Shown in pieces: positions 36,401 to 44,000 of a stretch of 51,811 nt of DNA (positions are counted from its first letter, which is position 1; each line of letters begins with the position of its first letter). The notes beneath the pieces were generated by a model that saw only the letters and a list, made by a program, of their open reading frames with translations, was not told the origin of the DNA and did not search any database. This DNA comes from Chthoniobacterales bacterium (GTDB lineage Bacteria; Verrucomicrobiota; Verrucomicrobiia; Chthoniobacterales; JAATET01). Location of the stretch: NCBI GenBank assembly GCA_015655545.1, contig JAATET010000087.1, positions 1-51,811 on the forward strand. The letters run 5' to 3'. Both the position numbers and the translations under genes were made by a program.

Positions 36401-39208
36401 CCCCCTTACGCCGTGCAATCCACTCTCGGCGGCGGAAACGTGAATATCTTCGCGCAGAACGATATCGCGCATTACACGCGCAATAATAACGGCGATTACG
36501 TGGACGACTCGGAGCGTGAATTCCCGATGAACTGGCTCTACCGCCGCAGCTATATCGACCCGGTCACGGGTGAGTTCGGCAAGTCGAAGTTCGGGGAATT
36601 TGCGTCGACGACCTGGTGGGTGGATTTCAGCAATTTCTTCGAAGGCGTCGGAGCTCTCGGCGGTGGCAACGTGAGCCTCACCGCCGGTCACGACGTGAAG
36701 AATGTGGATGCCGTGGCGCCGACAAACGCCCGCATGCCGAAGGGCAAGCCGGACGCTTCGAAACTGGTCGAGCTTGGCGGCGGAGACGTCACCGTCCGGG
36801 CCGGGCACGACATCAGCGGCGGCGTCTATTATGTCGAACGGGGTCTCGGCATCATCGATGCGGGCAACTCGATCACCACGAACTCCACGCGCTCCCCGTC
36901 GCTCGGAATCCTGAGCGGAAACATCATCAAGGACGAGAAGACGTGGCTTCCGACCACTCTTTTCGTCGGCAAGGGCAGCTTCGACGTGAGCGCCCGCGGC
37001 GACCTCCTTCTCGGTCCGGTCGCGAATCCCTTCCTGCTGCCGCAGGGAATCAATAACAGCAACTACTACAAGACTTACTTCTCCACTTATGCCGATGCGT
37101 CCCGGGTCGACGTCACCTCGCTGGGCGGCTCCGTGACGCTGCGCGAGGACGCGACGATCGACAGCGGCGCGAGCCCGGTGCTCTACACGTGGCTGCAGAA
37201 GGTGCTGCTCTGGAGTTCGAACGACAAACTGGGAGCCTCGAATTTGCAGCCATGGCTTCGCCTGGCGGAAACCTCGGTCGCCGCCTTTCGCACGGTGGCG
37301 GCGTTGAATCCCGCCACGATGCGCGCGACCGCCTTCTCGGGCGATATCAACGTCGTGGGGGGCCTCACGCTTGTCCCGTCGCCTCGCGGCACGCTCGATC
37401 TCCTCGCGGCCGGCTCGATCAACGGCCTGCAGGACGAGGGCGCGATTCTTCTCCCTGCTTCACGAGTCTGGGGCTCGAGCCGCATCAATCTCTCCGATGC
37501 CAATCCTGACGGAATTCCCGGCATCACGACGGCCTTTGCTTACCAAACCATCGCCGGCATCGCCGGGCAGTCGCGTGACAGCAATCTCCTCAATCTGAGC
37601 TTCATCGACAATCTTTTCGCCGAGACCGGCTCGACAATCGGCGCGGCGGGTGTCATCCAAACCAAGCAGGCCCTTCACGCGCAAGGCATTCTCCATTCCG
37701 GAGATCCTCTGCCGGTGCATCTCTACGCCGAAGACGGCGATATTTCCGGTCTGGCTCTCTTCGCCGGCAAGGCGTCCCGCGTCATCGCGGGGCAGGACAT
37801 CACCGATATCTCGCTCTACGTGCAGAATGTCTCGGCCGACGACGTGACGGTCGTCTCCGCCGGACGCGACATCGTGGCCTATAACGCGAACTCTCTTTTG
37901 CGAACCGCCGCGCTCGCGCCGGGAAATATGCTGAACGTCAACGAAGTCCCGCTCGCCGGCGATATTCAGGTCAGCGGGCCCGGCGTGCTCGAAGTGCTGG
38001 CCGGACGCAATCTCGACCTGGGTATCGGCGGAAATAATCTGGATGGAACGGGCACCGGTATCAGCACCATCGGAAACGCCCGCAACCCCTACCTGCCCTT
38101 CGATGGCGCGTCCATTGTTGCCGGCGCGGGCATCGGCGCGGCGAATGGTCTCGCGGACAGCCGCCTCGATTTTGCGGACTTCATTGCTGATTTCATCGCC
38201 GGCGATACAGGCGGCAAATATCTTACCGAGGTTGCGCCGATGATGGAAGCCGATGCGAAGGCCGCGCCGAAGTTCACGATCGAGGATTTTTCCGCGCTCG
38301 CGCCCGAGACGCAAAGCCGCCTCGCATTGGAGATTTTCTACCTCTTGCTGCGCGACGCCGGGCGTGGCTACACCGATCCGACGAGCCCCGGCTTTGGCAG
38401 CTATGAAAGCGGTTTTGCCGCCATCGCGTCCCTCTTCGGAAAGCAGCATTGGAAGGGCGATATTTCGACCCAGGGGCGCGACATCCGCACAAAAAACGGC
38501 GGCGATATTTCGATCTTCGCCCCGGGTGGCGGACTCGCTCTCGCGAATACAGTTCTTGGCGAGACTCTTGCCCCGCCCGGTATCGTTACGGAAACCGGCG
38601 GCAATATCTCGATTTTCACGGACGAGGATGTGAATCTGGGCGTCGGTCGTATTTTCACGCTGCGAGGCGGCAACGAAATCATCTGGTCTTCCACGGGCGA
38701 CATCGCGGCCGGCGCGGCGGCGAAAACCGTGAAATCCGCGCCTCCTACGCGCGTGCTTATCGATCCGCAAAGCGGCGACGTTCAGACCGATCTCGCCGGC
38801 CTTGCCACGGGTGGGGGCATTGGCGTGCTGGCCACGGTGGAAGGCGTGCCGCCCGGCGATGTGGACTTGATCGCTCCGGTGGGCGCCGTGGACGCGGGCG
38901 ATGCGGGAATCCGCGTTTCGGGCAACCTCAACATTGCGGCCGAAACAATTCTTAACGCCAGCAACATTACCGTTCTCGGTTCGACCACCGGCGTGCCGAC
39001 GACCGCGCCGGTCGCCGCGCCAAATATTGCCGGCCTGACCTCCGCCTCGAACACCTCCGGCGCCGCGAATAGCGCCGCGGAATCCATGGCCAGCCAGGCG
39101 CGGCAGCAGCAGCCGGTGGAAGAGACGCCGTCGGTCATCACCGTCGAGGTCGTCGGCTATGGCGGTGGCGACAGCGCCTCGAACGCGCCCGCTGGCAACG
39201 GTGCTTGA
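27407..39208 (+). CDS. Giant filamentous-haemagglutinin-like exoprotein (TpsA)
   Basis: A 3,933-residue secreted protein, the presumed cargo of the TpsB at 20089. A signal peptide (about 1-35, 'RRALLLVFAGVFVSGNPADA') and a Lys/Arg/Ala-rich stretch precede the TPS secretion domain. Its hallmarks are 'ALLNWKTFNVGKKTALYFDQ' (about 173-192) and 'GQVYVINQNGIIFGGASQV' with 'NVHTLVASG' (about 225-250). The remainder is beta-helix with haemagglutinin-type repeats ('GGNVSLTAGHDVKN', 'GGDVTVRAGHDISGG', 'SGDIDIVAGRDVQLLN'). Near 3660-3720, 'YESGFAAIASLFGKQHWKGDI', 'TQGRDIRTKNGGDIS' and 'IFAPGGG' resemble the DUF3739 tail of some filamentous haemagglutinins. Its likely role is a surface fibre for adhesion or matrix. 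ATG 27407 is the only good start, although AGGAGG (27370-27375) lies unusually far upstream. Confidence 0.92.
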   Translation: MPFVKLSGSAGCCRRALLLVFAGVFVSGNPADAGDILRGGAGMSATRRNASAGVNAGADAAAKLQANAKDRLTRTTQALDAVKAMQAAARKAANAVRTERVADPSRPGKFLPRVKDGLGKNGLQIDSLVPKNLRKPKPGEDPSLWVGAKLPTQTSGTGGQKNVTIVQTEEQALLNWKTFNVGKKTALYFDQTAGGSDKGKWVAFNKVNDPAGRPSQILGSIKADGQVYVINQNGIIFGGASQVNVHTLVASGLPINDGLVARGLLNNPAAEFLFSALALDTFDLAVAPKTLTRIADPDSVPHITYIDAGDVEQTLDPKRDYTITIGPDRRSTVNFTPAGVAKLAKAKSDSSLAASYVRTNGNVTVEPGAQLGSPTSAEHVGGRVMLVGTNVKNAGTIATPDGQTILAAGLQVGIDAHASSDPSLRGLDVYVGAVSDPTFEKSKRAGRVANNGLIEAPHASVIMTGKNVIQRGVIASSTSISLNGRIDLIASYDAVTNGGYDATKPDNGSPFALRSTGNITLGDGSVIRILPEVDNPDTVIGQALPLLSSVKMQGRFVHMKDGAAVLAPNATVNVDVGKWNLPTTSSASEPMISTFYHTSGQIYLEPGSLIDVAGTTEAAAPLSQNIITVELRGAELSDSPLQRAGLLRGPEITVDLRDKGTFSDGRTWLGTPLADLNGFADLIEHTAAELTTAGGTVNLHAGGSVVLQRGSTIDVSGGWVRYEGGLVQTTRVLAGGQLIDIADATPDRVYDGIYNPKFTQTHSKWGLSKTYSHPLALSGEHYESGYIAGRDGGSISITAPSMAIDGRLAGNTTAGTRQLRNSAGNTELPASGKLALTFQSIDTVTRGGLLFPTISPTPPKIVFKPVSSQRAADDFALDEAGEPLALRPDRAHKLVLSSDLMNYDGFGSLTIDNSDGDIVVANDVAMTTQPGGSIAMKAANIDIRGDLAAPGGSLDFTAYDFSPYEAAILSSAYAAGLPDFKKPRPSAARGAFTLAGSGSLSTAGLVVDDRFTADSPYEHPIAKDAGSISIQSYSADLEKGGLIDVSGGMVLNVKNQPSYGNAGSISILAGQDVNLASLLGGDLKLASTLKGFSGAKGGSLTLQAPLIRVGEGAARPGEFRLSPDFFDKGGFSSFALVGISEVPKRPSPFVQDSGFSIESAVEPVPPNRFLAGLVIEPDVTIAPSVKSWMVVPVAGRRDEVTLQETLLPESLRSPVSLSFTAKGVRDAFSSLPIVRGDVVLGEGAEVRAGPSGQVSFSGETVTMLGSVHAPGGSIAVSGGSKFVDVVKPAPLHARATVYLGPSSRLDTAGTTVLKPDPFGRRIGSVLPGGSISISGNIVAEAGSVLDVSGATGWLDIDPATMGLNALLGHGEATPLVPVTSGLMGPLYSRLVVPMQVDSDGGTITLKGSQELFVDSTLKGAAGGPTALGGSLFVSSGLFYADPNAVPTPLDVNLVVKQSGPSFAPLALKPGRSGIGEVMQDFKGDPIKERGYFTADQFLAGGFDSLSLGGLAADGSGLAGVVRFHGPVSIEARQSLSVASGGVIYASDAVDLTAPYVSLGTPFQPPLRPEDPLLVSAYMVGGQPFYFRPSYGPGRLTVHAKLIDMGNLSLRNIGAAALVADGGDIRGDGTFDIAGTLYLRAGQIYPATGVSFTLAAYDYRLTRDTTDRKPDTKSELKLHPGSITIAASGDRQLPLSAGGELNVYATKILQGGVLRAPLGTINLGWDGSGEPPMDRLRGTSMPTARNLILRSSSETSVSAVDSLSGREMIIPYGVLASGISWIDPAGMNITTSGPPAKSIHLSSQKLTTKPGSLIDISGGGNLYAYNWLTGQGGTRDILASDSSFAVIPGYQADFAPYAAFNQSAAAQTTFDPNFDSVENAPNPGFTNRGKLHVGDRVYLGASAGLAAGYYTLLPARYGLLPGAVLVTPQSGGARSTLAMPDGSSIVSGFRFNDLNSSRRLPPIYSRFEVAPASVVRARATYEDFYANGFFKHAAKDFDVSVPRLPLDAGHLVFQAVSAMDLRGGVSALTTPEGVGAYVDISSPGDIVISASGAEPRKANGKASLVLDSAQLTGFGVESLLIGGIRTDGAEGTSVAVNADSITVDNAGEPLRAPEIILAAKSSVDVKRHSEVSQSGEMHADAQKLLVDGDGALLRVSSDPNAVISRSGVTSDARAALSIGNGATLAGTSLVLDSSHATSLSPRAHLLGDYVSLDSGQISLLLDNAGPLQPTEGLVLAGRALRDLQGVTSLSLLSYSSIDIYGSGRISVDGELALHAAELRGFSGEGAVRFSANDIWLDNIAGGKRVGAVQDTRGALRFDADTITLGVHGVFVDQYAELQLNASNGILLFGKGRLKTQGDLTATTPFVTAIGPAVKKIAADGALRIVKPKGAVSDPIAGALGASLTLEGASVTATSDVLLPSGLFSIRATTGDVVIGGKVDVGGTTRNFFDVVKYTDGGQISLTADAGDVNVTKRASLSVGAMPGGGNAGGLSISVAKGDMHLDGMLHGKGGAGGKSGAFSLDVGELPQFRKLNDVLDAGFFAESRTFRVRNGDVLVAGKAVAHHFSLSTDVGSITVSGVIDASGQTGGSIQLSAHENLTLLDGSRLSVAGKDFDSAGKGGAISLEAGAQRDGAYSNGGTLDGDGTYSGGAVLDIRQGSELDLTVASENASSAGLGRFGGTLHLRAPRTASGKEVQVNPIDGLIRGASSIIVEGYKIYDLNPSLVSGAAGVISAAIKNLVDSDAVSFIGTAGTPTTPGTPAAGYAAMLARLLGTHNTGLDPVLTIRPGAELIDRNGNITLGTSSATTDNDWNLQTYRYGPKSVSGILTMRATGNLIFLNALSDGFDIASVGGFPSAYTAPLLAANPLLPLNAQSWSYRLAAGADLSAADFRRVQPLASLISGAGVDIGSLLLGKNFYPGTVTGSDNALTSTAVRGRFQVIRTGSGDIDIVAGRDVQLLNQFATIYTAGTLIDPLMGGNFDLPKPDASKDGRNYGLGTAQQSPPYAVQSTLGGGNVNIFAQNDIAHYTRNNNGDYVDDSEREFPMNWLYRRSYIDPVTGEFGKSKFGEFASTTWWVDFSNFFEGVGALGGGNVSLTAGHDVKNVDAVAPTNARMPKGKPDASKLVELGGGDVTVRAGHDISGGVYYVERGLGIIDAGNSITTNSTRSPSLGILSGNIIKDEKTWLPTTLFVGKGSFDVSARGDLLLGPVANPFLLPQGINNSNYYKTYFSTYADASRVDVTSLGGSVTLREDATIDSGASPVLYTWLQKVLLWSSNDKLGASNLQPWLRLAETSVAAFRTVAALNPATMRATAFSGDINVVGGLTLVPSPRGTLDLLAAGSINGLQDEGAILLPASRVWGSSRINLSDANPDGIPGITTAFAYQTIAGIAGQSRDSNLLNLSFIDNLFAETGSTIGAAGVIQTKQALHAQGILHSGDPLPVHLYAEDGDISGLALFAGKASRVIAGQDITDISLYVQNVSADDVTVVSAGRDIVAYNANSLLRTAALAPGNMLNVNEVPLAGDIQVSGPGVLEVLAGRNLDLGIGGNNLDGTGTGISTIGNARNPYLPFDGASIVAGAGIGAANGLADSRLDFADFIADFIAGDTGGKYLTEVAPMMEADAKAAPKFTIEDFSALAPETQSRLALEIFYLLLRDAGRGYTDPTSPGFGSYESGFAAIASLFGKQHWKGDISTQGRDIRTKNGGDISIFAPGGGLALANTVLGETLAPPGIVTETGGNISIFTDEDVNLGVGRIFTLRGGNEIIWSSTGDIAAGAAAKTVKSAPPTRVLIDPQSGDVQTDLAGLATGGGIGVLATVEGVPPGDVDLIAPVGAVDAGDAGIRVSGNLNIAAETILNASNITVLGSTTGVPTTAPVAAPNIAGLTSASNTSGAANSAAESMASQARQQQPVEETPSVITVEVVGYGGGDSASNAPAGNGA

Positions 39209-39355
39209 TTCCGCGCTTCGCTTTCGAATTCGCGCGGCTGGCTGCGAGGTAAAGATCTCGCGCGAAGCAGCCTGATGTCAGATCAGCGCCGAGAATTTAC
39301 GTTTTGAAATCGTGTCGCAGCGAGGTGGTCCGGCGGCTGCTTCAACGATTTAAAC

Positions 39356-40282
39356 TTAGGCCGTGCGGGGGGCGCCGCGACGGTGACGCGAAGCCAGCGT
39401 GAGGGTCATTCCGAGACCAAGAATACACAAGGCGATCGTCTGGGGTTCCGGTACCGCGGTTGCATCAGCGATCCGGATCGCTTCGATATCCGACATCGAA
39501 AGCGCGCCCGTGCCATCCGAGGTGGAACCGTAAAGTCGGAAATCGTCGAGGAGTCCGTTGAAACCACGGGTGCCAGTGTTGACATCCCCGCCGATGCTTA
39601 CTGCCGTGGTCGGAGCGAAGGTCATTCCTCGATAATCCGTCGAGACGGTAACCGCTACGGACGTGAGCGTAGTCGAAGTGCCTCCCGTGTAGAAAAAGAC
39701 ATTTTGTCCCGAAGCAATGGTGCTGTCGTAAGTGACGGCAAAGAAGACCCAATCCCCGCCATTATTGGTAAACGAGGGGGCAGTCCAGCTGCCAATGGTC
39801 GCATTGCTAGCGTTTTGGATCTGAAAATTCAGGCCGCCGTTAGCAAAGATCTGAAATCCTCCGCCTTGTTGGGCATCGAATAAACGTGAGCTCCCAATGC
39901 CCAAACTGGTCGGAGTCTTATACCAGCCCGTAACGGTGAACGAGGAAAACGTCGACCAGCCGAGGTTTGCAAGCGGAACGGACGCCAAGCCAAGGGCCGG
40001 ATCGTCCATGGCGCCGCCAGTCGTCGTATTGGCGAAGGCATAATCGCCCGCCGCGCCGGAAACTCCGAGGCCGTCAGCCGTATAAGGGGCGTTGGCGCCG
40101 GTGCTGTTTGGAGCGGTGACGGCGATCGAGGATGTCGCACCGGTGGAGCCGGAATTGTCTCCGTTGTTATTAAAACCGTATTGCCACAGGGGCACGGGAT
40201 CCGCGAATGAAGGAGTCGCAAAAGCGACGGAACCTACCAGGACTGCTAAAATGAGGGGAGATTTTGAGGCGCGAGATTTCAT
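39356..40282 (-). CDS. LamG-domain PEP-CTERM protein
   Basis: A 308-residue exported protein. The signal peptide is MKSRASKSPLILAVLVGSVAFATPSFA. A LamG/concanavalin-like jelly-roll domain (about 35-265) has 'TFSSFTVTGWYKTPTSLGIGSSRLF', 'GGDWVFFAVTYDSTIASGQNVFFY' and 'FNGLLDDFRLYGS'. The C-terminal PEP-CTERM signal is 'VPEPQTIALCILGLGMTLTL' plus basic 'SRHRRGAPRTA'. LamG domains bind glycans or other proteins, so this is a likely matrix or surface component sorted by an exosortase encoded elsewhere. ATG 40282 is preferred: an in-frame ATG at 40312 falls inside the -10 box of the predicted promoter. It converges on the exoprotein gene across 147 bp in which I see nothing definite, and it is divergent from the TRIC channel gene. 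Confidence 0.88.
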   Translation of the reverse strand: MKSRASKSPLILAVLVGSVAFATPSFADPVPLWQYGFNNNGDNSGSTGATSSIAVTAPNSTGANAPYTADGLGVSGAAGDYAFANTTTGGAMDDPALGLASVPLANLGWSTFSSFTVTGWYKTPTSLGIGSSRLFDAQQGGGFQIFANGGLNFQIQNASNATIGSWTAPSFTNNGGDWVFFAVTYDSTIASGQNVFFYTGGTSTTLTSVAVTVSTDYRGMTFAPTTAVSIGGDVNTGTRGFNGLLDDFRLYGSTSDGTGALSMSDIEAIRIADATAVPEPQTIALCILGLGMTLTLASRHRRGAPRTA

Positions 40283-40309
40283 GCTATGGGTGTGGAGGTT
40301 GCTTAATGC

Positions 40310-40338
40310 CATATAAAACTCTGGGGAAGAGTTGTCAA
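40310..40338 (-). promoter_or_regulatory. Sigma70-type promoter of the LamG PEP-CTERM gene
   Basis: On the minus strand, TTGACA (40338-40333) and TATATG (40315-40310) are separated by exactly 17 bp. Transcription would start near 40303, about 20 bases before the ATG at 40282. This is the best consensus promoter I see in the window. Confidence 0.65.
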
Positions 40339-40417
40339 TCGAGATTTGCAGGCTTGAGGCGCAAGTGAGAGGCGAACAGTGATAATCGTGAGAGGTTTGG
40401 ACGATTGAGGTATTGCT

Positions 40418-40432
40418 ATGAGTAACTTATGA
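40418..40432 (+). CDS. Four-codon leader ORF coupled to the channel gene
   Basis: GAGGT (40407-40411) is followed seven bases later by ATG AGT AAC TTA TGA, a Met-Ser-Asn-Leu mini-ORF. Its stop overlaps the TRIC start (ATGA at 40429-40432). The ribosome-binding site suits the mini-ORF better than the main gene, so translation of the channel may depend on termination and re-initiation. The ATG at 40429 has no good site of its own. Confidence 0.4.
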   Translation: MSNL

Positions 40433-41058
40433 CTTTGACTGAGGCTAGTTTCTGGACCGGAATGGCGGCGACGGCGGCATTTGCGGTAACGGCGGTGGCA
40501 GCGATCAAGAATCGAGGCGTCGATCTTTTCGGTGTGCTCGTTCTTGGAGCCATTACCGCGGTCGGCGGTGGCACGATTCGCGATGTCATTCTTCAGCAGC
40601 CCATCTTTTGGGTGCAAAATCTCAGTTACATCTGGGTGGCGCTGGGCGCATCGGCGATCGCGTTTTTTGGACGCTCACTCGTCACGGAGGGACAGACTTA
40701 CGCGATCCTGCTTTATCTCGACGGTTTTGGTGCGGCGTTCTTCGCGATCCATGCGGTGGACACGGTCTGGAAGCTCGGCTTCGGATTGCCGGCGGCGCCG
40801 GTGATCCTCGGCATGATCACGGCCATTGGTGGCGGTCTCATGCGCGACGTGCTCGCCGGCCGGCCGACGTTGCTCATGTCGCGGGAGCTGTATGCCGTGC
40901 CTCTGCTTTTCGCGTGCTCGCTTTTTGCGCTGATCCTGACTCTCGCACTCGAGTATCAGGCTGCCGGGGCGGCGGGATGCGTGGCCCTGAGCTTCCTGCT
41001 GCGTGCGGCGGCGATTCATTGGAATCTGCGCATGCCGCGATGGTTGCTTTCGAAGTGA
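40429..41058 (+). CDS. Trimeric intracellular cation channel family protein (TRIC, UPF0126/YadS)
   Basis: A 209-residue integral membrane protein of the bacterial TRIC family (formerly UPF0126), which forms homotrimeric monovalent-cation channels in the inner membrane. It has two internally repeated three-helix units. Each carries the family signature: 'TAVGGGTIRDVIL' (about residues 44-56) and 'TAIGGGLMRDVLAGRP' (about 130-145). Six to seven hydrophobic helices are visible ('FWTGMAATAAFAVTAVAAI', 'LLFACSLFALILTLALEY' among them). It may take part in K+ or counter-ion balance. Its stop is three bases from the stop of the convergent carboxylase gene. A tiny leader ORF overlaps its start. Confidence 0.92.
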   Translation: MTLTEASFWTGMAATAAFAVTAVAAIKNRGVDLFGVLVLGAITAVGGGTIRDVILQQPIFWVQNLSYIWVALGASAIAFFGRSLVTEGQTYAILLYLDGFGAAFFAIHAVDTVWKLGFGLPAAPVILGMITAIGGGLMRDVLAGRPTLLMSRELYAVPLLFACSLFALILTLALEYQAAGAAGCVALSFLLRAAAIHWNLRMPRWLLSK

Positions 41059-41061
41059 GGC

Positions 41062-44000
41062 TTACTCCTCGATCAGCGTGGCAATGTGCTGGCCGGGGCT
41101 CACCGGTCGCCCTTCCGCGCAAAGCAGCGAGTGGACGGTGCCGGCTCGGGGCGCACAGATTTGAATTTCCATTTTCATCGACTCGACAATGACGATTGGT
41201 TGCTCGGCCACGACGCGTTCGCCGGGCGCAACCAGGATTTTCCAGACATTGCCTGCGACGGCGGTGTCGGTGAAAAAGCCGCCCTCGGGCAATTCGATGG
41301 CTGAGGTGTCGGCGGAATACACCGCGGCGGGCTCGGCGGCCATGAATTCCGTCTCGGCCCATCGCTCGCGCTCGGCGTCGAAGGCCGCTTGCTGACGGGC
41401 TTTGAAGGCGGCGGACTTCGGCGCGATGGACTCGAGAAAGGTGTGGTAATCGCTCAATCGGAAGACGGACTCCTCGACGCGGAGCTGGAATTTGCCGTGC
41501 AGGAAGTCGGCGCGGTGGCGCTTCAGTTCGTCGGCGGTGACGGGATAAAAACGGATCTGATCGAAAAAGCGCAGCAGCCACGGTTTCGTGAAGTCGGGCG
41601 TGGCGCGGAAGGAATTCCACACCTGCACCGTGCGTCCGACGAGCTGATAGCCGCCCGGGCCTTCCATTCCGTAGATGCAAAGGTAGGCGCCCCCGATGCC
41701 GACGACGTTTGGCGGCGTCCAGGTGCGGGCGGGATTGTATTTCGTGGTGACGAGGCGATGCCGCGGATCGAGCGGCGTGGCGACGGGCGCTCCGAGATAG
41801 ACGTCGCCCAGGCCCATCACGAGATACGTGGCGTCGAAAACGATGCGCCGCACGTCGTCGATGGCATCGAGGCCATTGATGCGGCGGATGAATTCCAGAT
41901 TGCTCGGACACCACGGCGCGTCGGCGCGGACGCTCTGCATGTATTTACGGATCGTCTCGAGCGTGGCCTCGTCCTCCCACGAAAGCGGGAGATGAACGAT
42001 GCGCGTGGGCACTTCCATCTCGTCCGTGGGCGGGAGTTCCTCCTCGGCGACGAGGAGCGTATCGAGAAGCTGCCGCTCGTTGAGTTCGCGGCCGTCGAAA
42101 TGAATTTGCAGCGAACGGATGCCGGGCGTGAGGTCGATGATGCCGGGAAGCCGGCGTGCCTCCAGCCACTGCATAAGAGCGTGCGCGCGGAAGCGCAGGT
42201 CGAGATCGAGGACAATCGGGCCGTATTCCACGAGCAGGTAACGGTCGCCCGCCCCGCGGTAGGTGACGGCGGGGCGGCCGGCCATTTCGGGAAGCTGGTG
42301 GAGGATCGCCTCGTCCAGGGAATTTTCGATTTTCGACAAGACGGGGGAGGGGCCCTGTCTTCCCTCCAGTCGATTTTCGATTGGCGGTCGCGGTGCGGAT
42401 TTGTGAGCCGTGAGCGATTGCTCCTGCGCATCGGAGAGCGCGGCGGCTTCCTCGACGGTGAGGCGCTGGAAGCGCACGGTGTCTCCGGCCTTGAGCTGGC
42501 CGAGCTTCCAGCGCTCGGCTTCGACGACGACGGCGGGGCAGACGAAGCCGCCGAGGCTCGGTCCGTCGGGGCCGAGCAGGATCGGCAGGTCGCCCGTGAA
42601 GTCCAGCGCGCCGATGGCGTAGGCGTTGTCGTGGAGATTCGAGGGATGCAGACCCGCTTCGCCGCCATCCTTGCGCGCCCATTTTGGCTTCGGCCCCACG
42701 AGGCGCACGCCGGTGCGGTTCGAGTTGTAGTGCACCTCCCATGGCGTGGAGAAGATCATCTCGATATCGTCGTCGGTGAAGAAATCCGGCGCGCCATGCG
42801 GACCGTAGAGCACGCCGAGAGTCCAGGAATTCGAAATTCGAAATTCGAAATTTGAAATGTGGTCCGGCAATTTCGCATTTCGCATTTCGCATTTCGCATT
42901 CGACGCAAGTCGAAGGACGTCGCCGGCGCGGAGGATGCGGCCGCCGTGTCCGCCGAAGCCGCCGAGCGCGAACGTGGATTTGCTGCCGAGATATTCCGGC
43001 ACGTCGAGTCCGCCGGCGAAAGCGAGATAGGCGCGGGCGCCCGGTCCGTCGACGCGCCCGATGCGGAGTGTTTGGCCGGCGGAGATTTCGATCGGTGTGA
43101 AATATTCGATGGCTTCGCCGTCGAGCGTGGCGGGCATCGAGGCGCCGGTGAGGCAGATGTGTGCCGAGGCGTTGAAGCGCAGCGATGGGCCGGACATGGT
43201 GAGCTCCAGTCCCGCGGCAGTGGAGGGGTTGCCGAGAAGTTGATTCGCAAGCCGGAAGCCGAGCGAATCCATCGGACCGGAAGGCGGAACGCCCACCGCC
43301 CAGTAGCCAAGGCGGCCCGGGAAATCCTGCACGCTCGTTTGGGTGCCGGGCTCGAGCACATCCACGGTGGCGGGATGAAACGCGAACGTGGAAAGAGAGT
43401 TTGTCGTCATTTCTCCCCGCCGAAAAGTCTCTCCGGCGAGGATCGCGGAAGCGTAGGCGAGGTTGGTCTCGATTCCGTCGAGACGCGTGTCGGCGAGGGC
43501 GGCGGAGAGCTTGTCGATCGCCGCCTCGCGTGTCGGGGCGTGGACGATGACCTTGGCGATCATCGGATCGTAGTAGGGCGTGATCTCGCTTCCCGATTCG
43601 ACCCAGCCGTCGACGCGAACGTTGTCTGGAAAACTCACCTCGGTGAGCAGGCCGGTGCTGGGTTGAAAATCCTTGTTCGCATCCTCGGCGTAGATGCGCG
43701 CCTCGATGGAATGGCCGCGCGGCGCATGCCGGTAATCCGTGAGCGGAAGTGTTTCGCCGGCGGCGAGCCGAACCATCCATTCGACGAGATCGAGACCGCT
43801 CACTTCCTCGGTGACGCAGTGTTCGACCTGGAGGCGGGTATTCACCTCGAGGAAATAAAATTCCTGCGCGCCGGCGTCATACATGAACTCGCACGTGCCG
43901 GCGGAGCGGTAATTTACGGCCTCGCCGAGCCGCCGGGCCGCGGCATGGAGGCTCGCGCGGACGGCGTCGGGGAGATTCGGAGCGGGGGTTTCCTCGATGA

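Noticed and set aside
39209..39355. A terminator between the exoprotein and LamG genes
   Set aside because: Complementary CGCG/GCTTCGC-type stretches are present, but I could not build a stable stem followed by T residues for either strand.
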